This document shows positions 33,882 through 42,880 of a DNA stretch of 64,000 nt, piece by piece. Each line of letters starts with the position of its first letter. The first letter of the stretch is position 1. Made by a program: the position numbers and the translations under genes. Source of the DNA: Streptomyces camponoticapitis (GTDB taxonomy: Bacteria > Actinomycetota > Actinomycetes > Streptomycetales > Streptomycetaceae); NCBI RefSeq assembly GCF_014646115.1, contig NZ_BMMV01000009.1, forward strand, positions 62,001 to 126,000, in the 5' to 3' direction. The notes beneath the pieces are model-generated. The model saw only the letters and a list, made by a program, of their open reading frames with translations, was not told where the DNA came from and searched no databases.

Positions 33882-34484
33882 ATGAATGCCACGACATCAG
33901 CCGGAGCCGGCGGTCGCTCCCGACCGTTCGGGCCGCGCGACTTCCAGCTCGTACTGCTGCGCCGGATGGCCGACCACCAGCCAGAACTGGTCGAGGACGC
34001 GCGTCGCGAACTGGGCGCCTCGCTCTCCGAGATGCGGGAGGCCAACCGCCGCTGGCAGGCGATGGTCCGCTCGCCGCGCGCCCGTGGCACGCTGTCGCGC
34101 TACCGCTCGGTGCTGGGCATGCCGGAGACGGTGTTCCCCCGGCAGATCGGCGATCTGACGTGCGAGGTGCTGCTGTGGCCCGTGCCGCTCTGGCCCGCGC
34201 TCCGCTTCGAGGTGACGGCGGCGCCGGGTGGCGGCGTGTGGAACGAGTGGCTGGTCCGGGCGCCGGGCGAGCCGGGTCCTGAGCTGCGTACGGCGGAGGA
34301 CCTGCGCCCCTGGTCCTGCACGGTCGACGAGGTCGCCCGCGCGTTCGCCCCGGCCAGGCCGATGGAGGGGACTGCGCCGACCCGCTGGGGGCTCGCGTTC
34401 GACGTGCCGGGGACCGGGCCGTGCGTGGCTGAGTTCACCTGGGGCCTGCTCCAGCGCTGGTTGCCGGCGGCGCGGGACGCCTAG
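33882..34484 (+). CDS. conserved hypothetical protein
   Basis: A 200-residue soluble protein I cannot assign. The N-terminal half is helical and charged (FQLVLLRRMADHQPELVEDA, SEMREANRRWQAMVRS); the rest is beta-rich with Trp and Pro (LLWPVPLWPALRFEV, RWGLAFDVPG). No membrane segment or catalytic motif. The ATG at 33882 has GAAGGGA upstream. Its TAG stop is formed by the left boundary of repeat copy B, so the original C-terminus may have been altered by the repeat. Confidence 0.65.
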   Translation: MNATTSAGAGGRSRPFGPRDFQLVLLRRMADHQPELVEDARRELGASLSEMREANRRWQAMVRSPRARGTLSRYRSVLGMPETVFPRQIGDLTCEVLLWPVPLWPALRFEVTAAPGGGVWNEWLVRAPGEPGPELRTAEDLRPWSCTVDEVARAFAPARPMEGTAPTRWGLAFDVPGTGPCVAEFTWGLLQRWLPAARDA

Positions 34485-34643
34485 GGTCTGTCGTTTGGAT
34501 CAGGCCGGATCAGGGAGCGGGGTCTGGTGCGTGCGATCGCAAGGCGGAGGAGGGAGGCATGGCGGAGCCATGCCGACCGACGACAACGCGGCGAGCGCGC
34601 GTGCCAGGGACCGCGAGCCCGGCAAGATCCAAACGACAGGCCC
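34484..34643. repeat. palindromic MITE-like intergenic repeat, copy B
   Basis: 160 bp, bounded by TA on both sides (34482-34483 and 34644-34645), within CTAG each time. Ends GGGTCTGTCGTTTGGATC and GATCCAAACGACAGGCCC are inverted repeats with one mismatch. The interior is identical to copy A. Right after it AGGGTCTG starts again (34645-34652), as if a second end abuts the first. Confidence 0.9.
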
Positions 34644-34780
34644 TAGGGTCTGCACCGGCGCCCCGGTACGCCCGACCGGCGCAGCCCAGCGCGCGCACCG
34701 CCTCTCCCGCGGCCACGATGCGAAGAGGACCGGCGGCCTGCCGGTGATACACCTCAGCGCTCCCGGGAGAAGAACCCGCC

Positions 34781-35824
34781 GTGACCGTCAGCCTTGAGCA
34801 GTTGCGCCGTTGCCATGTCGCCGTCGACCTCGGGGCCGCCAGGACCCGCGTCTTTGTGAAGGGATCCGGGCTGGTCGTGGACGAGCCGAGTGTCGCCGCG
34901 GTGAACACCCGGAGCGGCGCGCTCATCGCCGTCGGCGCGCTGGCCGAACAGATGACGGGCCGTACGCCGGACTACATCCGTGTCGTCCGCCCCGTGACCG
35001 GCGGCACCGTCGTGGACATCGACATGGCCCAGCGGATGCTCCGCCATCTCCTCGGCGAGAAGCTCCGCCGCCAGCTGCGCCGCAAGCCCCGGCTGCGGGC
35101 GGCGGCGTGCACCCCGCACGACAGCGACCCCCTCGCCCAGCGCGCGGCGGTCGAGACGCTGGTCGGTCTCGGTGCCCGCCGGGTCGAGCTGGTCGACACG
35201 CTCATCGCGGCGGCCGTCGGCTGCGGGCTGCCCGTGGAGAAGCCGACCGCCACCATGATCATGGTGTGCGGGGCGGCGACGACGCAGGTCGCGGTGTTGT
35301 CGCTCGGTTCGATCGTGACGGCCCAGCGGATCCCGGTCGGCGGCAACGCGATCGACCACGCGGTCATCCAGCACCTGCGCCACCAGCACGAGTTGATGCT
35401 GCCGAGCCAGTCCGTCCGGCCGCTCCAGCTGGCGCTGCGCGGCAACGGCATCACCTCGGACGGGCCCACGTCGACGGAGATCCACGGCCGCGACGTGGCG
35501 ACGGGGCTCGCCCGGTCGGTCGTGGTGGACACCGCCGCCGTACGGCAGGCCATCCACACACCGCTGACCGCCGTGCTCGACGGCATCGGCAAGGTGCTGC
35601 GCGACTGCCCGCCGGACCTGGTCGCCGACCTCGCCGACACGGGGATCATGATGGTCGGCGGCAGCGCACTGCTCCCGGGCCTCGACCAGATGCTGCGCGA
35701 CGCGACGGGCATGCCGGTGCACATCGCCGAGCGCCCGGACGTCTGCGCGATCCTCGGCCTCGGCGCGATGCTGGACGGCAAGATCCAGCCCCTGATCCTG
35801 AACCCGCTGGTCCACGCCGAGTGA
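34781..35824 (+). CDS. mbl: Mbl-like actin homologue (MreB family)
   Basis: A 347-residue bacterial actin. MreB-type pieces remain: phosphate-1 AVDLGAARTRVFVKG, RVVRPVTGGTVVDIDMAQRM, and an adenosine-motif relic MVGGSALLPGLDQM. The phosphate-2 motif is degenerate (VCGAATTQVAVLSLG, without the usual D-x-G-G-G-T), so nucleotide use may be altered. Streptomyces Mbl (SCO2451 as I recall) is likewise divergent and acts with MreB in the spore wall. GTG start with GGGAGAAG upstream. The next gene starts one base after its stop, implying coupling. Confidence 0.87.
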   Translation: MTVSLEQLRRCHVAVDLGAARTRVFVKGSGLVVDEPSVAAVNTRSGALIAVGALAEQMTGRTPDYIRVVRPVTGGTVVDIDMAQRMLRHLLGEKLRRQLRRKPRLRAAACTPHDSDPLAQRAAVETLVGLGARRVELVDTLIAAAVGCGLPVEKPTATMIMVCGAATTQVAVLSLGSIVTAQRIPVGGNAIDHAVIQHLRHQHELMLPSQSVRPLQLALRGNGITSDGPTSTEIHGRDVATGLARSVVVDTAAVRQAIHTPLTAVLDGIGKVLRDCPPDLVADLADTGIMMVGGSALLPGLDQMLRDATGMPVHIAERPDVCAILGLGAMLDGKIQPLILNPLVHAE

Positions 35825-35825
35825 C

Positions 35826-37403
35826 GTGACGACGGACGACGGCCCGTCGGAGGGGGAGCGCCGGGACGTCGGCGACGGGTCGCAGGAGCGGCAGGCAGGT
35901 GACCGGGCGTCGCGGGTCGCGCCGCGGTTGCCCATGCTGCTGGACGCCGTTCTCGACGTCGGGAGCGAGGGGGAACTCGCCTCCACCCTTCAGCACGTCG
36001 TCGACAGCGCCGCCGATCTCACCGCCGCGCGTTACGGCGCGCTCGCTCTCGCCGGGCCCGCCCACGGCCGGGGCCCCGAGCGCGGACGGAGCCGGATCGC
36101 CGAGCTGTTCTCCTACGGGCTCAGCGAGGACGAGCGCCGTCGCATCACCCGGCTCCCCACCGGACACACCGGACTGCTCGGCAACCCCGGCAGCACCCTC
36201 AGCCTCGGCGTCCCCGTGCGGGTGCACAACGACGTACTCGGGTATCTCTGTCTGGCCCGCAAGCAGCACGGCCCCTTCACCGAGGAGGATCTCGCCCTGC
36301 TCCGGGTGCTCGCCTCGCAGGCAGGCATCGCGATCGGCAACGCGCGCCTGTACGGGACCGCCCGCCAGCGCGCCCGGTGGATCGAGGGCGCCGCAGCCGT
36401 CACGACCGCGCTGCTCGGCGGCGAGAGCGCGGCGGACGCGCTGACGACGCTCGCGAACTCCGCGCGGATCCTGGCCGGCGCAGCCGCCGGAGTGATTCTC
36501 CAGCCCACCGACGACGGCGGTATGGAGATCGTCGCCGCCTCCGCGCTGGACGACCCCGGCGACTTCGTGGGTACGACCATCGCGCCCGGCTCGCCCGTAC
36601 TGACCCAACTCCTCGGCGGCGAACCGGTCTACATCGACGACTCGGCGACCGACCCCCGGATGACCACCCATGTACGGACCCGCTTCGGCCCCAGCATGAT
36701 GCTGCCCCTCCAGAGCGGCGGGCGCCTCATCGGCACACTCGCCCTCCCGCGCAGGCGCGGCGGACGCCCGTACACCCCCGTGGACCGAATGCTGGCCACG
36801 CAGTTCGCCTCCCAGGCCGCCCTCGCGCTGCTGCTGGCCGACGCGCAGCACAACCGCGAGCGGCTGGCGGTCTACGAGGACCGCGACCGGATCGCCCGCG
36901 ACCTGCACGACCTCGTCGTACAGCGGCTGTTCGCCACCGAGATGATGCTGGAGTCGACCCGCCGGCGCACGGACGGCGCGGAGCTGTCCGACCTGCTCGG
37001 CCACGCCGTGGACGAGCTGGACTCCACGATCCAGGAGGTACGGACCACGATCTTCGCCCTCCAGCAGCCGCCCGCCGACGCCCCGACGGGCCTGCGCGGC
37101 AAGGTGCTGCGCGAGACGGCGGGCGCGGCCGTCCTGCTGGGTTTCCAGCCGTCCGTGCACTTCAACGGGGCGGTCGACACCCTTGTGGGGGATCCGCTGC
37201 ACGCGGGGCTGCTGACCGCGCTGCGTGGCGCGCTGGCCGCCGCGCACCGGCGGGAGGGGGTGACGTCGATCGAGGTGGCCGTCGACGCGGTGGCGCGACT
37301 GCCCAACGGCCGGGACGGGGTGCGCCTCGTCGTCTCGGACGACGGGGAGCGCGACGACGGGGGCGAGGGCGGTACGACGGTGACCTGGGAGGCGGAGCGG
37401 TAG
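35826..37403 (+). CDS. GAF-domain sensor kinase, NarL type, with degenerate ATPase
   Basis: A 525-residue soluble sensor. Two GAF domains: about residues 40-185 (LTAARYGALAL, LGVPVRVHNDVLGYLCLA) and 205-345 (MMLPLQSGGRLIGTLALP). HisKA_3 follows with His361 in ARDLHDLVVQRLF. The layout resembles DevS/DosS. The HATPase part looks degenerate: the N-box position reads ALRGALAAAHRREG with no Asn, and after VVSDDGE there is only an acidic Gly/Asp run with no GTGL box. It may not bind ATP and could act through a partner. It is coupled to mbl; no response regulator is adjacent. Confidence 0.82.
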   Translation: MTTDDGPSEGERRDVGDGSQERQAGDRASRVAPRLPMLLDAVLDVGSEGELASTLQHVVDSAADLTAARYGALALAGPAHGRGPERGRSRIAELFSYGLSEDERRRITRLPTGHTGLLGNPGSTLSLGVPVRVHNDVLGYLCLARKQHGPFTEEDLALLRVLASQAGIAIGNARLYGTARQRARWIEGAAAVTTALLGGESAADALTTLANSARILAGAAAGVILQPTDDGGMEIVAASALDDPGDFVGTTIAPGSPVLTQLLGGEPVYIDDSATDPRMTTHVRTRFGPSMMLPLQSGGRLIGTLALPRRRGGRPYTPVDRMLATQFASQAALALLLADAQHNRERLAVYEDRDRIARDLHDLVVQRLFATEMMLESTRRRTDGAELSDLLGHAVDELDSTIQEVRTTIFALQQPPADAPTGLRGKVLRETAGAAVLLGFQPSVHFNGAVDTLVGDPLHAGLLTALRGALAAAHRREGVTSIEVAVDAVARLPNGRDGVRLVVSDDGERDDGGEGGTTVTWEAER

Positions 37404-37437
37404 CCCGTACGCATACGCCCGTATGGCCACAACAGGA

Positions 37438-37469
37438 GGCCCGGTACGGCGAGTTCGCCGTACCGGGCC
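37438..37469. terminator. bidirectional hairpin between convergent genes
   Basis: A perfect 15-bp palindrome (37438-37452 with 37455-37469) with GT at the centre, between the GAF kinase and the ThuA/GH99 gene. Confidence 0.8.
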
Positions 37470-37521
37470 CGCTGCTTCATCGCCCGGACCGGGGTTGACC
37501 CTCACCCGGCACGGGCCGCTC

Positions 37522-39717
37522 TCACCGCAGCTTGGCCGCTCGCGCCGCCTCGAACTGGTTCACCCAGTACTGCGTCCGGTCCAGATACGCCGTCTCGGCG
37601 TCCGCCCCGGTCTTCCCGTACGCGCCCGAGAAGGTCTGGTAGCCGTGCCCGGCCGGCGGGTTGCTCGACGCGGGTTCGATCGAGCTTCCCTCGTGCCACT
37701 CGTTGAAGGAGGTGACGGAGACCCAGGTGGGCGATCCGCCGATGGCCGGGTCCAGCGCGTTGTTCCACTGCTTGTCGTACGCGGCGCCGTTGTCCCTGCC
37801 CAGGGTGGGCGTCGTGTTGCCGGGTACGGCACGGTCGTCGATGTAGCCGGGGGCCACCGAGGGCGCCCAGACCAGGTCGTTGGCCGCCGCGTAGTCTCCG
37901 GCGTTCTTCCAGCCGGGGGCGGTGGCCCCGGCGATGCCGTCGTACGTGTAGATCCCGTTGAAGTGCGCGATCTTCGACGTGTCGGTGGTCTGGGCCAGGA
38001 CGATGTTGTTCTCCGTCACCTGGTCCAGGGCCGACCAGTCGGGCACGTCCAGGCTCTGGAAGACGTAGAACGCGTTGCTGTTGTTGCGCTCGGCGTCCCG
38101 GAAGTACGCCGGGTGGTCGCCGTACTGATCGTTGATGTAGTTGATGTCGTCCACCGTGGACGCACCGGTCCGGCCGCTGTACGGCTCCAGATGCCAGGCG
38201 ACCTTGATGCCGTGGCGCTGGGCCGCGTCCATCACACCGTCGACCAGACCGTCCTCGTAACTGCCCTGGCCCCACCAGCTGTAGACCAGGACGTTCGCGC
38301 CGGACTGCTTGATCCACTTCATGTGCTGTTCGACGGCGCCGGTGAAGTCACCGGAGTCGTACGCCCCGAGCTTGGGGTAGAGGTCGGCGCCGACGTCCTC
38401 GGGCGGGTTCTGGCCGCCCTGCTGCCAGTGCCGCCAGCTGCCGTTGACCTCGGGGTTGCCGTACCAGGGGTAGTAGAAGAGGTGCACGTTTGACGAGCTC
38501 GCGGCCTTGGGGTCCTCGGCCGCGCCCGACAGGCTGAAGCTGTCGATGTCGAAGAGCGCGCCCGCTCCCCCGGTGAAGCGCAGGAACAGCGCGCCCGTCC
38601 CGGCGGCGGTCAGCGTCGTGGAGACCTCGGTGAAGGTGTCCCAGCTGCCCGTCGGGGCGATGCCGACCGAGCCGAGCAGCGTGCCGGTGGCCGAGCCGGA
38701 GCGGATCTCGACCGTGCCGCCCGCGCCCGCCGACGAGACGTCGGCGGTGAACGTGGTGGCGCCGGCGGTGTCGACCTGCGAGTACCCGGCCCAGTCACCG
38801 TTCTCGATGTGACCGAGGGTCTGGCCGCCGCTGGCCGAGCCGTGGTTCGCGCGCTCCACGCCCGAGCCCGAGGTGTACGCCTCGCCCTCCACCGTCTCCG
38901 GCTGCGGGTCCGGGTCGCCCGGGTCCTCGCCGCCGGACGAGCAGTCGGCGTCGACCGCGCCGGCCGCGTACTGGATGCCGCCGAGCAGTACCTGCCGGAA
39001 GGCGGGATCGGCGTACGACTCCTGGGTGTGGCCCAGCCCGGTGTAGAACGACCGGCCCGCGGCCTGCTCGTCGCACCAGGTGATCGGGTGGTCGTCGCCC
39101 ATCTCCCCACCGCTGTACGTGGATTCGTCCAGGCTCTGGAGCACATGGACGCTCTCACGCGGGTTGGTGCGGTAGTTGTACCACTCGTCGGTCCTGGACC
39201 AGGTCGGGGCCAGATGCGAGGTGGCCGGGTGGGTCCGGTCCTCGTTCTCGATCGTGGCCTGCTGGATCGCCGGGTGGCTCTTGAACCAGGCGCCGACCAG
39301 GCCCTCGTACTCGGGCCAGCCGTACTCGGTGTCGGCCGCGGCGTGGACACCGACGTAGCCGCCGCCCCCGTCGACGTACGACTTGAGCGCGGACTGCTGC
39401 GCGTCGTTGAGCACGTCGCCGGTGGTGCTGAGGAAGACCACCGCCTCGTAGTCGGCGAGGTTGTCCGTGGTGAAGACTCCGCTGTCCTCGGTCGCCGTGA
39501 CGGTGAACTCGTTGTCGGCGCCGAGGTCTTGGATCGTCTGGATGCCGACCGGGATCGAATCGTGCCTGAAACCGGCCGTCTTGGAGAAGACCAGCACCTC
39601 GTACGGGTCCGCCGCCGCCTGCGCCGAGGCGCCGGTGGGCGCGAGGAACGCGGCCCCGAGCGCGACGGCCAGCACGCAGGACAAGTGCCGCATGCGCCGG
39701 GCGATCTGACGTCTCAT
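37522..39717 (-). CDS. secreted ThuA-CBM6-GH99-like multidomain protein
   Basis: A 731-residue exported protein. Signal peptide to about residue 35 (ASAQAAA). Domains: ThuA-like amidotransferase fold (37-255, VLVFSKTAGFRHDSIP, VGVHAAADTEYGWPEYEG); Pro/Asp linker; CBM6-type carbohydrate-binding module (275-400, VERANHGSASGG); GH99-like catalytic region (415-731, YYPWYGNPEVNGSWRHW and FNEWHEGSSIEP). GH99 enzymes are retaining endo-alpha-mannosidases/mannanases. The ATG overlaps the stop of the upstream sugar dehydrogenase gene (ATGA). Together they suggest use of a mannan-like or sugar-acid polymer. Confidence 0.87.
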   Translation of the reverse strand: MRRQIARRMRHLSCVLAVALGAAFLAPTGASAQAAADPYEVLVFSKTAGFRHDSIPVGIQTIQDLGADNEFTVTATEDSGVFTTDNLADYEAVVFLSTTGDVLNDAQQSALKSYVDGGGGYVGVHAAADTEYGWPEYEGLVGAWFKSHPAIQQATIENEDRTHPATSHLAPTWSRTDEWYNYRTNPRESVHVLQSLDESTYSGGEMGDDHPITWCDEQAAGRSFYTGLGHTQESYADPAFRQVLLGGIQYAAGAVDADCSSGGEDPGDPDPQPETVEGEAYTSGSGVERANHGSASGGQTLGHIENGDWAGYSQVDTAGATTFTADVSSAGAGGTVEIRSGSATGTLLGSVGIAPTGSWDTFTEVSTTLTAAGTGALFLRFTGGAGALFDIDSFSLSGAAEDPKAASSSNVHLFYYPWYGNPEVNGSWRHWQQGGQNPPEDVGADLYPKLGAYDSGDFTGAVEQHMKWIKQSGANVLVYSWWGQGSYEDGLVDGVMDAAQRHGIKVAWHLEPYSGRTGASTVDDINYINDQYGDHPAYFRDAERNNSNAFYVFQSLDVPDWSALDQVTENNIVLAQTTDTSKIAHFNGIYTYDGIAGATAPGWKNAGDYAAANDLVWAPSVAPGYIDDRAVPGNTTPTLGRDNGAAYDKQWNNALDPAIGGSPTWVSVTSFNEWHEGSSIEPASSNPPAGHGYQTFSGAYGKTGADAETAYLDRTQYWVNQFEAARAAKLR

Positions 39718-42194
39718 CGCTCGGCCCCCTTGGCCGCCGAACCGGTGGCGAAGGTGAAGGCGTCCAGGTCGAACAGGTTGCCCTGACCCGTCGCGCCCTT
39801 GAAGACGAGGAACAACTCGGTCGTCCCACCAGGGGCGTTGGAGATGTCCCCTGTGACGTCGACGAAGTTCTCCCAGCCGCCCGTCGGCGCCACGTTCAGC
39901 GTGCCCAGCAGGGTGCCGGTCGCGGAGCCCGCGCGTATTTCGAGGCTGCCGCCGACGCCGCCGGACGCGACGCGCGCCGAGACACTGGTCGCGTTGTCGA
40001 GTGCGTACGGCTTGAAGGAGACCCAGTCGCCGTTGTCGGTGAAGCCGACCGTCGCGCCGCCCTCGGCGTTGCCGTGGGCCGCCTCCTCGATGCCGGACAT
40101 GGCGGAGAAGTGCTCGCCCTGCCGGTGCCGGGGCTGGAGGACGCTCTGCTTGTGCGTGGTCAGGCCGCCCTCGTCGGTGTACTCGGCGTCGAAGACCCCG
40201 TAGATGTTGGCGGCGGTGTCGTGCTCACCGTCGACGGGGACGTCGATGGTGCCGGTGCAGCCGTTCTCCGAGGTGATCTGGTGCTGGTGCTCGTCGTGGC
40301 CGAGGAGATAGGTCACCTTGACCTTGGCGCAGTCGATCTCGCCGTCCTCGGGGTCACTGGCCGTCACGGTGAACGGGACGCTGTCGCCCCAGGAGAACAG
40401 CTCCCCGTCGGTGGGTGTGTTCAGGGTGACGGTGGGCGCGGTGTTGCCCGCCGTGACCACGAGGCTGGCGGAGCCCGTCAGGCCCTCCGGGTCGGTGACG
40501 GTGAGGGTCGGCCGGTAGGTGCCGGCCTCGGTGTAGGTGTGGCTCGGGTTGGCGGCCGTGGACGTGGTGCCGTCGCCGAAGTCCCAGGCGTAGCTGAGTG
40601 CTCCGCCCTCGGGGTCGGCGCTTCCCGCGGAGGAGAAGGCGACTTCGAGCGGCGTCGGGCCGGACGTCCTGTCGGCCGCGGCCTTGGCGACCGGGTTGCG
40701 GTTGCTGCCGGCGAGGTACTCGATGCGGTACAGGGCCTGGTTGTTGGAGCCGGTGCCGTAGTCGAGGACGTACAGCGCGCCGTCCGGGCCGAATGCCTGG
40801 TCCATCACCTGGGTGCCGGTCCACGGGAAGGCCTCGATGACGCCGGGCGTACCGTCGGCCTTGACCTCGATGGCCTTGATCCACTTACGGCCGTACTCAC
40901 CGGCGAAGAAGCGGCCGTCGAGCGACTCGGGGAACTTCACGGCGGAGTCGAGGCCCGCGTCGTAGTTGTAGACGGGGCCGCCCATGGGCGACTCGGAGCC
41001 GCCGCCGAACTCGGGCGGGGAGCCCGCGTCACCGGAGTAGCGGATCCACGCGGCCTTGGCCGGGGGGAGCTTGCTCTGGCCGGTGTTGTGGAGGGAGTTG
41101 TTGGTGGCGCCGCCCGCGCAGTCGTACTTGCCGGCGGAGGGGCCGTCCGGGAACGCCCACTCGCCGTAGGTCTCGGTGGCGGTGTTGGTGCCGGTGCAGT
41201 ACGGCCAGCCGAAGTTGCCGGCCTCGGTGATGCGGTTGAACTCGACCTGGCCGCTGGGGCCTCGGTCGGCGCTCGTGGAGCCGGAGTCGGGGCCGTAGTC
41301 ACCGAGGTAGACGATGCCGGTGGCCTTGTCGACGGACATCCGGAAGGGGTTGCGGAAGCCCATCGCGTAGATCTCGGGACGCGTCTGCGCGGTGCCCGGG
41401 GCGAAGAGGTTGCCGGACGGGACGGTGTAGCCGCCGTCGGCCGTGGGCTTGATCCGGAGCACCTTGCCACGCAGGTCGTTGGTGTTGCCCGAGGAGCGCT
41501 GGGCGTCGAACTGCGGGTTGCGGTTGGCGCGTTCGTCGATCGGCGAGTAGCCGGCGGACTCGAACGGGTTCGTGTCGTCGCCCGTCGTGAGGTAGAGGTT
41601 GCCCTGCGCGTCGAAGTCGATGTCACCGCCGACGTGGCAGCACTGGCCACGGTCGTTGGGGACTTCGAGTACGACCTTCTCGCTCGCGGCGTCGAGGGTG
41701 CCGTCGGCCTTGAGCGTGAAGCGGGAGAGGTTCAGATGCCCCTTCCACGCCTCGAAGTCGGCCGCGCTGCCGGTCACCGGGGCGTCGCCGCCCGGGGTGT
41801 TGAGCTTGGGCGAGTAGTACAGGTACAGATACCGGTTGGTCTGGAAGTCCGGGTCGGCCGCGACTCCCTGGAGACCTTCCTCGTCGTGCGTGTAGACGTC
41901 GAGCTTCCCCGACGTCTTGGTGTTGCCCTCGGCGTCCGTCAGGCGGACCGTGCCGTCCCGCGAGGTGTGCACGACCGAGCGGTCGGGCAGGACGGCCAGC
42001 GACATGGCCTCGCCCAGTTCGGAGCCACCGAGGGCGAGTTGCACCTGCTGGTAGTCCGATGCCGGGATCTCGGCGGCCTCGTGGCCCGGGTGACCGGGGT
42101 GGGCGACGGCCGCGGGGGCGGCGGTGAGACCGGCCGACAGCACGAGGGCGAGCGCCGTGAAAATTCTGGACCACGCTGGTGGGCGTCGTGACAT
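39714..42194 (-). CDS. secreted PQQ-type glucose/sorbosone dehydrogenase with PKD and CBM6 domains
   Basis: An 826-residue exported protein. Signal peptide ALALVLSAGLTAAPAAVA; an HPGHPGHE segment follows and might bind metal. GSDH beta-propeller about 45-510 (GLQGVAADPDFQTNRYLYLY, CCHVGGDIDFDAQGNLYLTT, RNPFRMSVD). PKD domain about 520-600 (AWDFGDGTTS), an Ig-like domain, then a CBM6 module (730-826). GGAAGGAAA precedes the ATG at 42194. It is first in a two-gene operon. PQQ as cofactor is a family inference. Confidence 0.88.
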   Translation of the reverse strand: MSRRPPAWSRIFTALALVLSAGLTAAPAAVAHPGHPGHEAAEIPASDYQQVQLALGGSELGEAMSLAVLPDRSVVHTSRDGTVRLTDAEGNTKTSGKLDVYTHDEEGLQGVAADPDFQTNRYLYLYYSPKLNTPGGDAPVTGSAADFEAWKGHLNLSRFTLKADGTLDAASEKVVLEVPNDRGQCCHVGGDIDFDAQGNLYLTTGDDTNPFESAGYSPIDERANRNPQFDAQRSSGNTNDLRGKVLRIKPTADGGYTVPSGNLFAPGTAQTRPEIYAMGFRNPFRMSVDKATGIVYLGDYGPDSGSTSADRGPSGQVEFNRITEAGNFGWPYCTGTNTATETYGEWAFPDGPSAGKYDCAGGATNNSLHNTGQSKLPPAKAAWIRYSGDAGSPPEFGGGSESPMGGPVYNYDAGLDSAVKFPESLDGRFFAGEYGRKWIKAIEVKADGTPGVIEAFPWTGTQVMDQAFGPDGALYVLDYGTGSNNQALYRIEYLAGSNRNPVAKAAADRTSGPTPLEVAFSSAGSADPEGGALSYAWDFGDGTTSTAANPSHTYTEAGTYRPTLTVTDPEGLTGSASLVVTAGNTAPTVTLNTPTDGELFSWGDSVPFTVTASDPEDGEIDCAKVKVTYLLGHDEHQHQITSENGCTGTIDVPVDGEHDTAANIYGVFDAEYTDEGGLTTHKQSVLQPRHRQGEHFSAMSGIEEAAHGNAEGGATVGFTDNGDWVSFKPYALDNATSVSARVASGGVGGSLEIRAGSATGTLLGTLNVAPTGGWENFVDVTGDISNAPGGTTELFLVFKGATGQGNLFDLDAFTFATGSAAKGAER

Positions 42195-42698
42195 GAAATT
42201 TCCTTCCTGACCAGAGGTGGGGTATGTCAGGCAAGGCGCGCGCCGTCGCGCTTTGCTGCTGGGCGGATGGTGCGGTGCGGGGGGGGGTTGGGGGGGAGCC
42301 GTGTGTTGGCCCGGAGGCCATGTCCGTAGTCCGAGCGAGTTGCATGCTGGCAACGCCGATTTAATTTGTCAAGGTCGTGTCAAAATTGGATTTGGCCATC
42401 CTGACGGAAGCCCTCGTATGCGCGCGAGAGCGAACTCGCCCCGCGTAGACCGGCCTTGGCCTGCCCCGTTCCATGCACGATCTTGCGGGGTACGGCACCG
42501 GCAACTGCCCACCTTTCGGACAGTGTTGTGTGACTGAACAAATTCGCGGGGATTACGGGAAACGCCGTCGTAACGCGCAGCCGACGCCGAGGGCCCCGGT
42601 CCCGGGCTCCCCCTGCTCCCGGGTGCGGACCGCCGCCGTTTGCCGGGCGGGGAGAGACTGTGCGACTCTCCGGTGGCATCTATCGGAAAGGCCTGATC
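42195..42698. other. 504-bp leader/intergenic region with G-tracts and TTGACA repeats
   Basis: No supported gene. On the plus strand G9-TT-G7 occupies 42279-42296, in the 5' leader or promoter of the dehydrogenase operon. Farther upstream (42360-42400) is an AT-rich patch where the minus strand carries TTGACA twice, 12 bases apart; that is the likely promoter of the operon. GTTGC-N6-GCAAC (about 42342-42357) could be an operator. Confidence 0.5.
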
Positions 42699-42758
42699 AT
42701 GACCCTCGGCATGGTTCTCGGCGACATCTCCTCCCGCGCTTCGAAGCGGGAGCGGTAG
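42699..42758 (+). CDS. candidate 19-residue small protein or leader peptide
   Basis: ATG at 42699 encodes MTLGMVLGDISSRASKRER and a TAG stop. GGAAAGG lies 8 bases upstream, a better ribosome site than many genes here have. The 3' half of the ORF overlaps hairpin CTCCCGC-N8-GCGGGAG (42730-42751), an arrangement seen in attenuator leaders. It is 122 bp before the methyltransferase gene on the same strand. Amphipathic with a basic tail. Unproven. Confidence 0.3.
   Translation: MTLGMVLGDISSRASKRER
42730..42751 (+). promoter_or_regulatory. hairpin within the small ORF
   Basis: A 7-bp stem CTCCCGC/GCGGGAG around GCTTCGAA. It could be an attenuator or a structured leader for the downstream methyltransferase gene. 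Confidence 0.3.
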
Positions 42759-42880
42759 ACCGGCCCCACCGACTGCCTCTCACTCGCGCCCGCGCCGTCA
42801 CCCGCGGTACGGGCCGTTTCTCACGCTCCTCGTCGAAGTGCTCTTCGTGCCTCCGCACGTTCGATCACGAGGAGTCCCTG

